Shown: positions 1-9,204, counted from the stretch's first letter. The stretch is DNA of 32,666 nt from Anaerolineae bacterium (GCA_022824565.1 JAJDZQ010000155.1:1-32666), one strand, 5' to 3'. Numbers and translations: made by a program. The notes: a model not told the origin generated them from the sequence alone.

Positions 1-14
1 GGGGAGGGGTCGCT

Positions 15-740
15 TTAGCTGGCGGCTTTTGCCACGAGGGCGTCAAATAGCGCCTGCTGGCTGCGGTCTTGCGCCGAGGTGACTTCTGGGTGCCACTGCA
101 CAGCCAAGAGCCAGGCATGTCCCGGCATTTCCAGCGCCTCGATGATGCCGTCGCTGGCGCGGCACACCACCCGCAGCCCCGCCCCGACATCTTTTACCGC
201 CTGATGATGCCCAGAAGCCGTGCGCAGGGCTGTCGTGCCCATCACCTTTGCCAACAAGCTGTCTGGCTCGATTCGCAAGTCTTGCATCGCCCAAAAGTTG
301 CTGCTGCTGCGGTGAATATCTTGGTCGTGGATATCGGGGATATGTTCATGCAAGGTGCCGCCCCTAACCACATTCAAGGTCTGCAAGCCGCGGCAGATGC
401 ACAGCAGCGGTAGTTGTCCTTCGTCAAGCAAGCGCCGGACCAAAGTCAACTCGCTGTGGTCGCGTTCGCGGTCGGCTGGCAGCAGCGCTGGATTGGAGCG
501 GTCGCCGCCATATTCGATCGGGTCGATATCTGTGCCGCCCGTGACGATGAGGCCATCCAGCAGCGGCAAGACAGACTCCCAGTCGCTGACGGCAGCCGGA
601 ACGATCAACGGGATGCCGCCCGCCCGCAGCACCGCATCGACATAGGGCACGGGCACGCTGAAGTAGCCGTCATAATAGGGCGCTTTCACATAGCCTTCAC
701 TGCGTCCGCCGCTGGTGATGCCGATGACTGGTTTCTGCAT
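15..740 (-). CDS. Gamma-glutamyl-GABA hydrolase-like class I amidotransferase (peptidase C26)
   Basis: The 241-residue product matches the peptidase C26 / PuuD-like branch of class I glutamine amidotransferases, which hydrolyse gamma-glutamyl amide bonds in the cytoplasm. Visible family signatures are the VTGGTDIDP oxyanion segment (about residues 66-74), the nucleophile elbow LCICRG with Cys116 as nucleophile, and AVQWHPE with His217 and Glu219 completing the triad. The length is normal for the family. The start is the ATG at 738-740. No signal peptide is seen. It stands alone on the minus strand, divergent from the permease at 1073. The family assignment is firm; the true substrate (gamma-glutamyl-GABA or another gamma-glutamyl compound) cannot be told because no polyamine genes are nearby. 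Confidence 0.9.
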   Translation of the reverse strand: MQKPVIGITSGGRSEGYVKAPYYDGYFSVPVPYVDAVLRAGGIPLIVPAAVSDWESVLPLLDGLIVTGGTDIDPIEYGGDRSNPALLPADRERDHSELTLVRRLLDEGQLPLLCICRGLQTLNVVRGGTLHEHIPDIHDQDIHRSSSNFWAMQDLRIEPDSLLAKVMGTTALRTASGHHQAVKDVGAGLRVVCRASDGIIEALEMPGHAWLLAVQWHPEVTSAQDRSQQALFDALVAKAAS

Positions 741-1072
741 GTGCCTGGTCTGCCTGCTGCGCTCGGATGAATGTCAGCTACTATAAACGATGCGCATAGG
801 CGGCGGCAACCCCCTCGGCTCCTTCGACAGGTCAGGGGGAGGCAAATTACGCGCGGATTCTGTCATCATGTCGTGAGACAGCTCCCGAAACTCCCCTCTC
901 CGACTCGTCGGGGAGGGGCCGGGGGTGGGGTTGTAGCGACTGGGAGGGGGTTGGGGGGCGGGGTTGTAGCGGCGGAGAAATTGTTCAGGCAACTTGGCGG
1001 CAAGATATTCGCGCGCATCAGCTACAATGAACGGGCCAGCCAACGCAGCAGACCACCAGAGAGGTTGCCTTG
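741..1072. other. Intergenic region between divergent genes, mostly repeat
   Basis: No gene is supported in these 332 bases. Most of it is repeat A (809-932) followed by a second G-rich fragment around 940-968 that repeats the GGGGTTGTAGC motif. A possible -10 box TACAAT lies at 1023-1028, 44 nt before the start of the permease gene; no convincing -35 box accompanies it. Confidence 0.6.
809..932 (+). repeat. Intergenic repeat A, copy 1
   Basis: About 124 bp that recurs in the same orientation at 24271-24394. The two copies share a C-rich start, a GTCAGGGGGAGGCAAAT block, an AGACAGCTCC block, and a nearly identical last 50 bases containing an imperfect palindrome of the type CTCCCCTCTCCGA / TCGGGGAGGGG followed by GGGGGTGGGGT. 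No open reading frame or transposase is linked to it here. It behaves like a small non-autonomous or REP-type element. Confidence 0.85.
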
Positions 1073-3793
1073 ATGATCCAGCGTCTCCGCTTCTATGTTA
1101 TGTATGCCCTGCGCAATATCCGGCGCGGCGGACGCTGGACGTCCCTGGCTGTCTTGTGCATCACGGCGGGGGTGGCGACAGTCGTGGCGCTGCGCTCGCT
1201 GGGATTGGCTGTCGGCGACACGTTGACCAACAATGTGCGCATCGAGATCAAAGGCGACTTGCTCATCCGCAACGACAGCATATTTGGCGGCTTCGGCGAC
1301 AATGACCCCAATGCCTTCTCGCCGGCCGAGCTGGAGACACTCTTGGCTTGGGCAGAGGGGGCGGGCGCGCAGACCACAGCCTATATGAGCGGGCGCAATA
1401 TGCAGCTGACGCCGCTGGACGCAAGCCAGTTTGGACGCCCCAGCTTCATTGGCAGCAACTTCATCGACCCGCAGACGTATCCGCCTACGCACACCATCCG
1501 CGCGCTGGACCCGCCCGATGCGCCGCTGGCGACGCTCTTCACGGGCGGCAACGATGTGGTCATCAGCGACAACCTGGCTTCATCAAGCGATATCTCCGTT
1601 GGCGATTCTGTGCGCGTCAGTGGCACAGAAGAGGTCTTCACGGTGCGCGGCATCGTCTCTGTCGCCGAAGAAAGCAGCGTGACCAACTTCCTCAATGCGT
1701 TTTTTGGCTTTGCCTACTTCGATCTCGCGAATGCCCGGCTTGCCATCAACGCTGAATTCGCGCCCAATCGCATTGGCGTTCTCTTCCCTGGCGGAGTCAG
1801 CGACGAGCAGCTGGCCGCCTACGGAGCAGAAATCGATGCGCTGTTGCCGGGTGTGCAAACGACCGTAATTGCCGATTTTCTGGAACGCTACGAGGTTATC
1901 TCGCAATACCTTGGCGACTTTGTGGTGGTGATGGGCTTGGGCGCGCTGCTGATTGGCGGCGTCGGCATCATGAATACCATGCTGGTGCTGGTGAGGCGGC
2001 GCACAGCGGAGATCGCGGCGGTCAAGACTTTCGGTTTGCAGGGGCGACAAGTCGCGGCGCTCTTTTTGACCGAGGGTTTGCTGCTGGGCGCGCTGGGCAG
2101 TCTGCTGGGCATGCTGGTGGGCATCGGTTTAAGCGTCATCGTGAACCAATATGGGTCGGTCGCGCTGCGCCAGCCGTTGATTTGGCAAGTTTACCCCGAA
2201 GCGTTGGTATTTGGTTTTGTGCTGGGCATGGTCGTAACGGCGATATTCGGCGTGGCGCCGGTATTGACGGCTGTGCAAGTCCGCCCCAGCATCATTCTGC
2301 GCCCCAACGAAAATCACCTGGTTACGTTGGGAATCCTGCAATCTGTCGCGCTGCTGGTCTTTGTCATCATCAGCCTGGGCTTGGTCACCGGGCATATCGT
2401 TCGCCCGTCATTTGAGCTGACCAGCGAGCGTATGGCAGAACGCGCCGAATCGCCAGCCAGCGAAGCCGAATTTGCCGGGGCGCGCCGCTTCGGTTCTGGC
2501 GCAAGGTCCCAGCCGCCAGCAGAATCGTTGCCTTCGCCGTATCTGGTGGGCGTGGTGGGCGTCAGCGCCGTGTTCGTCATCTTCGCTGTGATGATCGGCC
2601 TGCTCTGGCTGATCGTCTTTATTATCGGCAAGCTGCCGACCCTGGGCGTCGTGACGGCTCGGCTGGCTTTGCGCAACTTGTCGACCAACCGCCTGCGCAC
2701 AGCCGTCACCCTGTTGGCGCTCAGCGCAGGCATGATGGCGCTCAGCAGCATTGCCTTCGTCGGCGAGGGCACGCGCGAGTTGCTGAACTTGCAGCTGAGC
2801 CGCAGCTTCGGCGGCAATGTGCTGGTTTTCGCTTTTCCGGGCTTGCCACAGAGTCTGGTTTCCAACGGCATCAACAATGCCTTGGCCGATGTGCCGGTCG
2901 ATTTTCGTACCACGATCGAGTTTTATGAAGCCGAGCCGCGCACGCTCAACGGCGAGCAGATCAGCGACACTAGCCCAGTGGAAGTCACCGCCTGGGATTC
3001 GGACAAACCCGATATCTACACGGGCCAGCCGGCTGTGCGCTCTGGGCGCATGTTGACGCAAGCCGATCGTGGCGCGCCGCTGCTTGTGCTGCCAGCAGAA
3101 AGCGCCGACCAACTGGGCATCCAGGTCGGCGACCGCGTCAGGCTGGATTTGGCTGGCGACCGCGAACTGGAAGTAGTCGGCATCATTGTGGCGGCGGATG
3201 GCTTTGGCTTTGGTGGCGAAAGCGGCTTGATCCCGCCCGATGTGCTGCCAGCAAACGCATCGCCCTCGTTTGCGTTGTACAGCTTCCAGATCCCCAGCGA
3301 GGCTTTGAACGAGGCGCTGGCTGAGCTGTCGGCGTTGATCTTTGCGCTGGCGGTCGATGTGCAATTCATAGACGGGCTGATCGGCCGGCTCATCGACCAG
3401 TTCGCCGCCATCCCGACCATCGTGGGCATTCTTTCGCTGTTTGCGGCCGCAGTGATCATGGCGAACACAGTTGCGCTTTCCACACTGGAACGTCGCCGGC
3501 AGATCGGCATATTAAAAGCCATCGGCCTGAAGTCGCGGCGCGTGCTTTCGGTGATGTTCATCGAATCGAGCCTGATCGGCTTGCTCAGCGCGGCTATCGG
3601 CATCGGCTTGAGCGCGGCGGTCATCACCGGCTTGGGAGCGTCTGGCGGCATCGTTATCCCGCTGCCCAGCGATGCGCAGTTGGTCGCGGCTGGGCTGTTG
3701 GTCGCGGCGGTGCTGATCGGCTGGACAGCGACATTTCTCAGCGCGCGCGTCGCCCTCAAGGAGCGGGTGATGAATGTGCTGCGCTATGACTGA
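1073..3793 (+). CDS. Double-unit FtsX/MacB-type ABC transporter permease
   Basis: The 906-residue product consists of two FtsX/MacB-like halves fused in one chain. Each half has an N-terminal membrane anchor after an ALRN(I/L) motif (about residues 22-42 and 535-560), a large extracytoplasmic MacB-like domain, and a terminal three-helix FtsX bundle. The bundles carry the typical signatures EIAAVKTFGLQGRQV (first half) and IGILKAIGLKSRRV (second half). Extra helices near 425-447 and 505-530 link the halves. Such permeases work with a separate ATPase (LolD/MacB type) in lipoprotein or peptide export or in mechanotransmission; no ATPase gene is in the window. The ATG at 1073 is preferred over an in-frame TTG at 1070 because AGAGAGG at 1058-1064 is 8 nt upstream. 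The family is certain and the cargo unknown. Confidence 0.9.
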   Translation: MIQRLRFYVMYALRNIRRGGRWTSLAVLCITAGVATVVALRSLGLAVGDTLTNNVRIEIKGDLLIRNDSIFGGFGDNDPNAFSPAELETLLAWAEGAGAQTTAYMSGRNMQLTPLDASQFGRPSFIGSNFIDPQTYPPTHTIRALDPPDAPLATLFTGGNDVVISDNLASSSDISVGDSVRVSGTEEVFTVRGIVSVAEESSVTNFLNAFFGFAYFDLANARLAINAEFAPNRIGVLFPGGVSDEQLAAYGAEIDALLPGVQTTVIADFLERYEVISQYLGDFVVVMGLGALLIGGVGIMNTMLVLVRRRTAEIAAVKTFGLQGRQVAALFLTEGLLLGALGSLLGMLVGIGLSVIVNQYGSVALRQPLIWQVYPEALVFGFVLGMVVTAIFGVAPVLTAVQVRPSIILRPNENHLVTLGILQSVALLVFVIISLGLVTGHIVRPSFELTSERMAERAESPASEAEFAGARRFGSGARSQPPAESLPSPYLVGVVGVSAVFVIFAVMIGLLWLIVFIIGKLPTLGVVTARLALRNLSTNRLRTAVTLLALSAGMMALSSIAFVGEGTRELLNLQLSRSFGGNVLVFAFPGLPQSLVSNGINNALADVPVDFRTTIEFYEAEPRTLNGEQISDTSPVEVTAWDSDKPDIYTGQPAVRSGRMLTQADRGAPLLVLPAESADQLGIQVGDRVRLDLAGDRELEVVGIIVAADGFGFGGESGLIPPDVLPANASPSFALYSFQIPSEALNEALAELSALIFALAVDVQFIDGLIGRLIDQFAAIPTIVGILSLFAAAVIMANTVALSTLERRRQIGILKAIGLKSRRVLSVMFIESSLIGLLSAAIGIGLSAAVITGLGASGGIVIPLPSDAQLVAAGLLVAAVLIGWTATFLSARVALKERVMNVLRYD

Positions 3794-3808
3794 GCGCGGC
3801 GGCAGTCG

Positions 3809-3837
3809 TTGTCATTGGCACCAAGTTATGCTATATT
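3809..3837 (+). promoter_or_regulatory. Sigma-70-type promoter of the pilin gene
   Basis: TTGTCA at 3809-3814 and TATATT at 3832-3837 are separated by exactly 17 bp, with TGC directly before the -10 box (extended -10). Transcription would start near 3844 and give a leader of about 50 nt before the ATG at 3896. This also argues that the pilin is not read through from the upstream permease gene alone. Confidence 0.6.
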
Positions 3838-3895
3838 GTTCGGAAGCAACATTCGGTTTTCGTTCTCAACGCAGACTCGCCGCAGGAGTAGTCTC

Positions 3896-4093
3896 ATGGT
3901 AAAGCAATCACGAGGCAAAGAAGGACAAGGCCTGGTCGAATACGCATTGATTCTGGTGCTGGTTGCCGTAGTCGTCATCGTCATTCTGTTGCTTCTGGGT
4001 CCATCCATTTCCAACATCTTCACTGAATTTGTCGATTCGATCAACGGCACTGCTGCGGTCACCCCTACCGTCACCATGACGCCGAGTTCGTAA
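3896..4093 (+). CDS. Flp/Fap-type IVb pilin-like small membrane protein
   Basis: A 65-residue protein with a short basic N-terminus, then GQGLVEYALILVLVAVVVIV. This is the processing site and hydrophobic helix of Flp-family type IVb pilins (Gly before the cut, Glu at about +5, adjacent Tyr). The helix is followed by a short Thr/Pro-rich tail. The start at 3896 is chosen because AGGAG at 3884-3888 lies 7 nt upstream and the product then has normal Flp length; a longer frame from 3809 would overlap the promoter. No Tad secretion genes or prepilin peptidase are nearby, so assembly would depend on genes elsewhere. It may be cotranscribed with the aminopeptidase that starts 20 nt after its stop. 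Confidence 0.8.
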   Translation: MVKQSRGKEGQGLVEYALILVLVAVVVIVILLLLGPSISNIFTEFVDSINGTAAVTPTVTMTPSS

Positions 4094-4113
4094 TTGTGTC
4101 GCAAGGCTCTTCG

Positions 4114-5151
4114 ATGATCCTGCAAAGTCTCTCTAACGCCATTGGCATTAGCGGCGAAGAAGATGAAGTCCGCCAGTTGCTGATTGAAGCTGTCCGCGAT
4201 CACGCCGATGACATGCTGGTCGATGCGCTGGGCAATCTGATCGTTTTTCAGCGCGGCACAAGCCATCCCGATCACACGGTTATGATCGCCGCGCACATGG
4301 ACGAAGTCGGCTTGATGGTCACGGCTGTCGATAGCAATGGTTTGCTGCAATTCACCAACGTCGGCGGCATTGATGCGCGCATCTTGCCCGGTTTGCGCGT
4401 CAAAGTGGGCGCAGACCGCAAAAATGGCGTCGTCTTGTGGAAGCCTATCCACATGTGGCGCGACATGAAAACTGTCGAGATGGACAGCCTGCGCATCGAT
4501 ATCGGCGCGACAGACAAAAATGCCGTCAAGCCTGGCGAGCGCATCGCTTTTGCTGCCGAGTTCAAAAAGCTGAGCGATACCGTCGTGCGCGGCAAGGCGC
4601 TGGACGACCGTGTCGGTTGTTCGTTGCTGGTGGATATCCTGGCCGGCGGACCCTATCCGGTGACTGTGGTGGCAGCCTTCACCGTGCAAGAAGAGATCGG
4701 GCTGCGCGGCGCGACTGTGGCAGCGCGGCGCATCAACCCTGACGCGGCTATCGTGCTGGAAGGCACCCCCGCATTTGATGTGCCCGACCCCACGCGTGAA
4801 GTTGACGCAGGCGACCTGCCAACCAATCCAGCCACACGCATGGGCGCTGGCGCAGTGCTGACCCTGGTCGACGCCAGCATGATCGCCGACCCGCGCGTCA
4901 TCCGTTTTCTGCAAGAGACTGCCGATGACCAGGGCATAGCCTATCAGCTGAAGACAGTTGGCGGCGGCGGCACAGACGGTGGCGCGATCCACACAGCGCA
5001 GACCGGTGTTCCCACCATGATCCTGTCTGCGCCCTGCCGCTATATCCACTCGCCCAGCGCCCTGCTGGACCTAAACGACTATGATTGTGTGCTGCGGCTC
5101 TCGCAAGCGGTGCTGCGACGCATTGACGCGGCTACATTTCGGCGCGACTAA
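4114..5151 (+). CDS. M42-family metal-dependent aminopeptidase
   Basis: The 345-residue product is an M42 (FrvX/CelM/TET-type) cytosolic aminopeptidase, which normally forms large tetrahedral dodecamers and trims peptides from proteolysis. Metal and catalytic residues are visible in order: His61 in AAHMDEVG, Asp164/165 in KALDDRVGC, the EE pair at 193-194 in VQEEIGLRGA, Glu216 in VLEGTPAFD, and His312 in RYIHSP. Length fits the family. ATG 4114 is preferred because AAGG at 4103-4106 is 7 nt upstream; a GTG at 4096 in frame, 2 nt after the pilin stop, is possible. The gene ends stop-to-stop with the LysM lipoprotein, the two stop codons overlapping at 5148-5151. Some M42 relatives are annotated as glucanases, but the sequence supports a peptidase. 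Confidence 0.92.
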   Translation: MILQSLSNAIGISGEEDEVRQLLIEAVRDHADDMLVDALGNLIVFQRGTSHPDHTVMIAAHMDEVGLMVTAVDSNGLLQFTNVGGIDARILPGLRVKVGADRKNGVVLWKPIHMWRDMKTVEMDSLRIDIGATDKNAVKPGERIAFAAEFKKLSDTVVRGKALDDRVGCSLLVDILAGGPYPVTVVAAFTVQEEIGLRGATVAARRINPDAAIVLEGTPAFDVPDPTREVDAGDLPTNPATRMGAGAVLTLVDASMIADPRVIRFLQETADDQGIAYQLKTVGGGGTDGGAIHTAQTGVPTMILSAPCRYIHSPSALLDLNDYDCVLRLSQAVLRRIDAATFRRD

Positions 5152-5882
5152 CCAGGCAGCAGTAGCTCTTGACCGACTCGCAACTGGTCGGGGTTGGTCA
5201 GGTTGTTGAGCTCGATGATGGCATTGACATCGGCGCGGTAACGCAGCGAGATGCTTTCCAACGTTTCGCCAGCCGAAACCACATGAAAGGGCGGTCCCGA
5301 GTCTGGCAAGAGCGGCTGCGGGATAGACGTCACCGTCGGCGGCATGGTCGGCTCTGGCGAAGGTTCGACGGTCGGCGTCACGACTACGCAGTCTGGTATG
5401 CGCAGCAACTGCCCCAACGACAGCACATCTACATTGTCCAGGTCGTTCAATTCCGCCACTTCGTCTATGGTTGTTTCCCAGTTGAGCGACAAGCGGAAGA
5501 TGCTATCGCCGCCTTGCACTGTATGGACGCAGGGGCTTTCTGGATCGAGCTCTTCTGGCACAACCTGCGTGGGCAAGTTGGTGGCCAAGGGCGTTGAAAT
5601 CAGCGATGGTGTGGTCAATGTGGTGACGACCACGCCCGTCGCCGGTATGACGGTCGGTTGCTCGACTTGGCCCGGCACCGTCTCGGGCGTGATATAGGGT
5701 TGGCGCGTCTCTAGTCCCGCTCCATCCTCGCCGATTACAATAATGCCTTGCAGGCTGGTCGGTGTCACATCGCTGACCACCACAGCGCTGTCGACCTGCT
5801 GGAAAGTCTCTTCAGCCTGTCGATAACAGCCGGCCAACAGCAACACACACAGCAGCAAGGGGACGAGCAGTCTCGGCTTCAT
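5148..5882 (-). CDS. Lipoprotein with two LysM domains
   Basis: A 244-residue surface lipoprotein. A basic, hydrophobic signal peptide ends in the lipobox LLAGC, with Cys19 as the lipidated residue. A low-complexity Thr/Pro/Val-rich spacer follows. Two LysM domains then bind peptidoglycan or other GlcNAc polymers: one around residues 118-164, starting CVHTVQGGDSIFRLS, and one around 198-243, starting FHVVSAGETLESIS. The protein ends directly after the second LysM and carries no enzymatic domain, so it is probably a wall anchor or structural protein. The ATG at 5880-5882 follows a possible TATAAT box at 5921-5926 on the same strand. Confidence 0.88.
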   Translation of the reverse strand: MKPRLLVPLLLCVLLLAGCYRQAEETFQQVDSAVVVSDVTPTSLQGIIVIGEDGAGLETRQPYITPETVPGQVEQPTVIPATGVVVTTLTTPSLISTPLATNLPTQVVPEELDPESPCVHTVQGGDSIFRLSLNWETTIDEVAELNDLDNVDVLSLGQLLRIPDCVVVTPTVEPSPEPTMPPTVTSIPQPLLPDSGPPFHVVSAGETLESISLRYRADVNAIIELNNLTNPDQLRVGQELLLPG

Positions 5883-5920
5883 GCGGACAGAACCCTCTCG
5901 CCTACAATTTCGCTCAGAGC

Positions 5921-5926
5921 ATTATA
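5921..5926 (-). promoter_or_regulatory. Possible -10 box of the LysM lipoprotein gene
   Basis: TATAAT on the minus strand, 38 nt before the start codon at 5882. No good -35 hexamer is seen at 16-18 bp, so only the -10 element is proposed. Confidence 0.35.
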
Positions 5927-5980
5927 GGACAGGCGCAACAAACGCGATAGCCAGCCAGGCGCGTATTTGCCCATCACTTG

Positions 5981-7696
5981 CTATGCGCCAGGATTTTGAC
6001 CTGTCGTTGGCGGGGCTTGGCGTTGAGTTGGCGGCAGCAGCAACCAGTTCGTCTCCAGTATCGCAGCGGATTCATGGATGATGTTGGTGTCGCGCAGCGC
6101 CGCTTCTGGGATGCGTTCCAGCACCTGGGCGCTGTCGCTTGCGCTGTCATAGGCCACGATAATCACGCGATCATAGTCGATTGTTTCGTACGGGCTGAGC
6201 GAAGATACGATGCCCGCTTCGGTCAGCGTCAGGCTTCCCATCGACGGGTACTTCTCTGCGTGATCGTGCAGCAGCGCATCGGCTCGAAAGTCGCGGATGC
6301 CATAGCGCAGCGCAAACAGCTGCGGAAAGCGCACATCGCCCGGGTGCAGCGCCAGTTCACTCTGCGGGTCGGCATCGCTGACGAGCAACAGATAGGGGCG
6401 GGCTTGCGGCGCGAAGGCTGGTATCGCCTCGCCGATGGCGGCGACCACACGGCTGCTGGCTTCGTCCTCCCCCCGCAAGATCGCCTGCTGCTCGTAAAGG
6501 AATGATATGCCAGGTGCCAACGTACAGGTCAGAAAGCCGATTGCCAGCGCGCCACCAAGCCGCCGATGCCGCGCATGTAGCCAGGCGAGGGCGCACAAAA
6601 TCAGCATGGCGCTGCCCACAGACGAGGCGTAAAGCAGTCGCTCATGATCGCGGAAGACCCAGTGCGTCGGCGCAGTGCCAGCGATATTCAAGAGCGTCAA
6701 CAACAAGCCAAATACCGCCAGCCAGCCCGGCGTCCAGGCAAGCGCATCGCCGTTGGCGCGTGGCGCAAACCACAAACTGCCGCCGAAGATCCCCAGCACC
6801 CCCAGCGCCAGCAGAATCAACAGCCAAAGCTGGCTCAGCGCGGCCGCAGCGCCCAGCCGACCCACATAGTCCAGCGGGCTGAACAGCAAAACCAGCGCGT
6901 CGGCGAATTGCCGCAGGATATGCTCGGGGCGTAGCACGAGATTGGAGTTGCCGCCCGGGAAGAGAATCAGCAGCAGATAAATGTACAGGCCAGCGAAAGC
7001 CACATGCAGCGCCGCATCGCGCACAATCAGCCAGACATATCGCCGCGAAGCGCTGAATACGCCCAATCGGCGGTCTTCGATATAGGCGATCAGCGGCTGC
7101 AGCAGAAAGAAGAAGATCGATTGCTCATAGATCATCAGCGCTGCGCCAAAGCAGGCGACATTCAGGCTGTGCCATGCCAACTGTTGCCGCTTGCCGCGCA
7201 CAAAACGGAGGTACGACCACAACGCCAGCAGCGCCAGCAGCAGCGCCGCCTTGCGATGGGTGCCGGTGGCGAACCCCAGTGTGGATGGCGTCTGCAGCGG
7301 ATCGAAGACGAATAGCAGGCTGATGCCCAGCGCCAGCCAGCGCCGCTCTCCCCTTTGCAGCGCATCCACCAGCAGAAAGACCGCCAAGCCAACTGCGAAG
7401 TGCGCCAGCAGCGCCAGCGCATACCACAGCTCATAGCGGCCGGGCGCCAGCGCATGCAGCGGGGCAGAAAAGAGCGCGCCCAGCAAGTGCCGCTGCCAGT
7501 GCTCGCTCACCAGCCAGTTCATCCCGCCGATGAGGCCCTCAAAATGATAATGGTAGTGATAGGCGAGCACATCGCCATAAAAGCCCAGCGCGAAGCCCCG
7601 GGCCGCCAGCGCGGCAAAAGCGGCGCCATACACAAGGCTCAGGGCGATCCAGGGATTCCCACCAGCTCCCAGCGTCCGCGCGAATCGACTGGCCAC
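5981..7696 (-). CDS. Unrecognised polytopic membrane protein, GT-C-like architecture
   Basis: I do not recognise a specific family. The 571-residue protein has about ten hydrophobic segments up to roughly residue 400, then a soluble C-terminal region of about 150 residues, ending in a Pro/Gln-rich tail. After the first helix there is an acidic motif, YGDVLAYHYHYHFEG. An Asp/His-bearing first external loop followed by many helices is the layout of GT-C lipid-linked-sugar glycosyltransferases, but no diagnostic motif fixes this. The first codon is a GTG (7694-7696) and no strong ribosome binding site is evident, so a later start is possible. It lies 36 nt downstream of trpB on the same strand and may be cotranscribed, though no functional link is obvious. 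Confidence 0.7.
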   Translation of the reverse strand: MASRFARTLGAGGNPWIALSLVYGAAFAALAARGFALGFYGDVLAYHYHYHFEGLIGGMNWLVSEHWQRHLLGALFSAPLHALAPGRYELWYALALLAHFAVGLAVFLLVDALQRGERRWLALGISLLFVFDPLQTPSTLGFATGTHRKAALLLALLALWSYLRFVRGKRQQLAWHSLNVACFGAALMIYEQSIFFFLLQPLIAYIEDRRLGVFSASRRYVWLIVRDAALHVAFAGLYIYLLLILFPGGNSNLVLRPEHILRQFADALVLLFSPLDYVGRLGAAAALSQLWLLILLALGVLGIFGGSLWFAPRANGDALAWTPGWLAVFGLLLTLLNIAGTAPTHWVFRDHERLLYASSVGSAMLILCALAWLHARHRRLGGALAIGFLTCTLAPGISFLYEQQAILRGEDEASSRVVAAIGEAIPAFAPQARPYLLLVSDADPQSELALHPGDVRFPQLFALRYGIRDFRADALLHDHAEKYPSMGSLTLTEAGIVSSLSPYETIDYDRVIIVAYDSASDSAQVLERIPEAALRDTNIIHESAAILETNWLLLPPTQRQAPPTTGQNPGA

Positions 7697-7732
7697 AGCT
7701 GGTATCAGCGCTGTCTGCAGCCGAGCAAGCCG

Positions 7733-9097
7733 CTAGCCAACTTGTGGCAGCTCGGCCATGGCGCGGTCGATGGCTGCTTGCGGATATTCATAATTGCTCA
7801 GCTGCCCGCCCAGGTAGGCATCGTAGGCGCTCATATCAAAATGCCCATGCCCGCACAGATTGAACAGGATGACCCGTTCTTCGCCAGCTTCTTTGGCAGC
7901 CTGCGCCTCGCGGATTGCCCCGGCGATTCCATGCGCAGCTTCTGGCGCGGCGATGATGCCCTCGGCTTTGGCAAAGGTGATGGCGGCAGCAAATGTTTCC
8001 ATCTGCGGGATGGCGCGCATGTCGATGAGATCTTGATCCCACAGCTCGCAGATGATGGACGCCATGCCGTGATAGCGCAAGCCACCGGCATGCAAGGGCG
8101 GCGGCACGAAGCTGTGTCCCAAGGTATACATTTTCACCAGGGGCGTCATGCCGATCGTGTCGCCGAAGTCGTAGGCATATTGACCGCGAGTGAGACTGGG
8201 GCAGGCGGCTGGCTCGACCCCCAGCAAGCGCGTCGTCTTGCCCGCTGTGAGGTTTTGATGCAAGAAGGGCAGGGCGATGCCAGCGAAATTGCTGCCGCCG
8301 CCCGTGGGACCCACCACTACATCGGGATACGCGCCGGCCAGTTCCATCTGCTGCAAGGCTTCTTGCCCGATGATAGTCTGGTGCATCAGCACATGATTGA
8401 GCACGCTGCCCAAGGCATATTTGTATTTGCCCTCGCTGGTGGCGGCCGCTTCCACCGCCTCGCTGATGGCGATTCCCAGCGAACCGCTGCTTTCGGCATT
8501 TTGCTCGAGGATTGCGCGCCCGGCATTGGTGGCAGCGCTGGGGCTGGCGGTTACGCTCGCGCCGAAACTCTGCATGATGGCGCGTCTATACGGCTTCTGC
8601 TCGTAGCTGATGCGCACCATATAGACGATGCATTCCATGTCGAAGAAGCTGCAAGCCTGCGCCAAAGCCGTGCCCCATTGCCCGGCGCCCGTCTCGGTGG
8701 TCAGGCCCGCAATGCCTTCCTGCTTGTTGTACCAAGCTTGCGCCGTGGCGGTGTTGAGCTTGTGGCTGCCCGATGGCGATACGCCTTCGTATTTGTAATA
8801 GATATGCGCCGGCGTATCCAGCGCTTTTTCCAACCTGCGCGCGCGCAGCAAAGGCGTCGGACGCCACAACTTATAGATCTCGCGCACTTCTTCGGGGATT
8901 GCAATGTAGCGCTCCTGGCTGACCTCTTGCAAGATCAACCCCATGGGGAAGAGCGGCGCAAGGTCGTCTGGTCCGACTGGCTGATGTGTGCCCGGATGCA
9001 GCACGGGCGGTAGCGGACGCGGCAGGTCTGCCTGGATGTTGTACCAGTGCGTGGGGATGGCGCTCTGGGGCAGGTCGAATCGAATCGTCTCGGTCAT
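7733..9097 (-). CDS. trpB: Tryptophan synthase beta chain, TrpB2 type
   Basis: A 454-residue PLP enzyme condensing indole with serine to give tryptophan. The Schiff-base lysine is Lys113 in GVSPSGSHKLNTA, the catalytic glutamate is Glu135 in TTETGAGQWG, and the phosphate-binding loop is GPTGGGSN (263-270). The long N-terminal extension and the SPSGSHKLN wording mark the TrpB2 subgroup common in archaea and in several deep bacterial lineages rather than classical TrpB1. No trpA or other trp genes are adjacent, which fits a TrpB2 that works without TrpA, for example in indole salvage. The ATG at 9095-9097 has GGAGA about 8 nt upstream. A long open frame antisense to this gene is a shadow. Confidence 0.95.
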   Translation of the reverse strand: MTETIRFDLPQSAIPTHWYNIQADLPRPLPPVLHPGTHQPVGPDDLAPLFPMGLILQEVSQERYIAIPEEVREIYKLWRPTPLLRARRLEKALDTPAHIYYKYEGVSPSGSHKLNTATAQAWYNKQEGIAGLTTETGAGQWGTALAQACSFFDMECIVYMVRISYEQKPYRRAIMQSFGASVTASPSAATNAGRAILEQNAESSGSLGIAISEAVEAAATSEGKYKYALGSVLNHVLMHQTIIGQEALQQMELAGAYPDVVVGPTGGGSNFAGIALPFLHQNLTAGKTTRLLGVEPAACPSLTRGQYAYDFGDTIGMTPLVKMYTLGHSFVPPPLHAGGLRYHGMASIICELWDQDLIDMRAIPQMETFAAAITFAKAEGIIAAPEAAHGIAGAIREAQAAKEAGEERVILFNLCGHGHFDMSAYDAYLGGQLSNYEYPQAAIDRAMAELPQVG

Positions 9098-9204
9098 GAG
9101 GCATTTCTCCGTGCCTGGCTAATGCGAGGGATTATGCCTGCTCGCCCACGCTGGCGCAACTGGCTGGTGGAAATCGTCCCCCCCCATCCCCCGGCCCCTT
9201 GCCC

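Noticed and set aside
3826..5049. A 407-codon minus-strand frame opposite the M42 gene and pilin
   Set aside because: Antisense of a gene with conserved metal-binding motifs; it also runs across the pilin promoter.
7355..9013. A 552-codon open frame on the plus strand, opposite trpB and the membrane protein
   Set aside because: It is antisense to trpB, which has all catalytic motifs, and its low-complexity His/Gln/Arg-rich product matches nothing; it results from high-GC codon bias.
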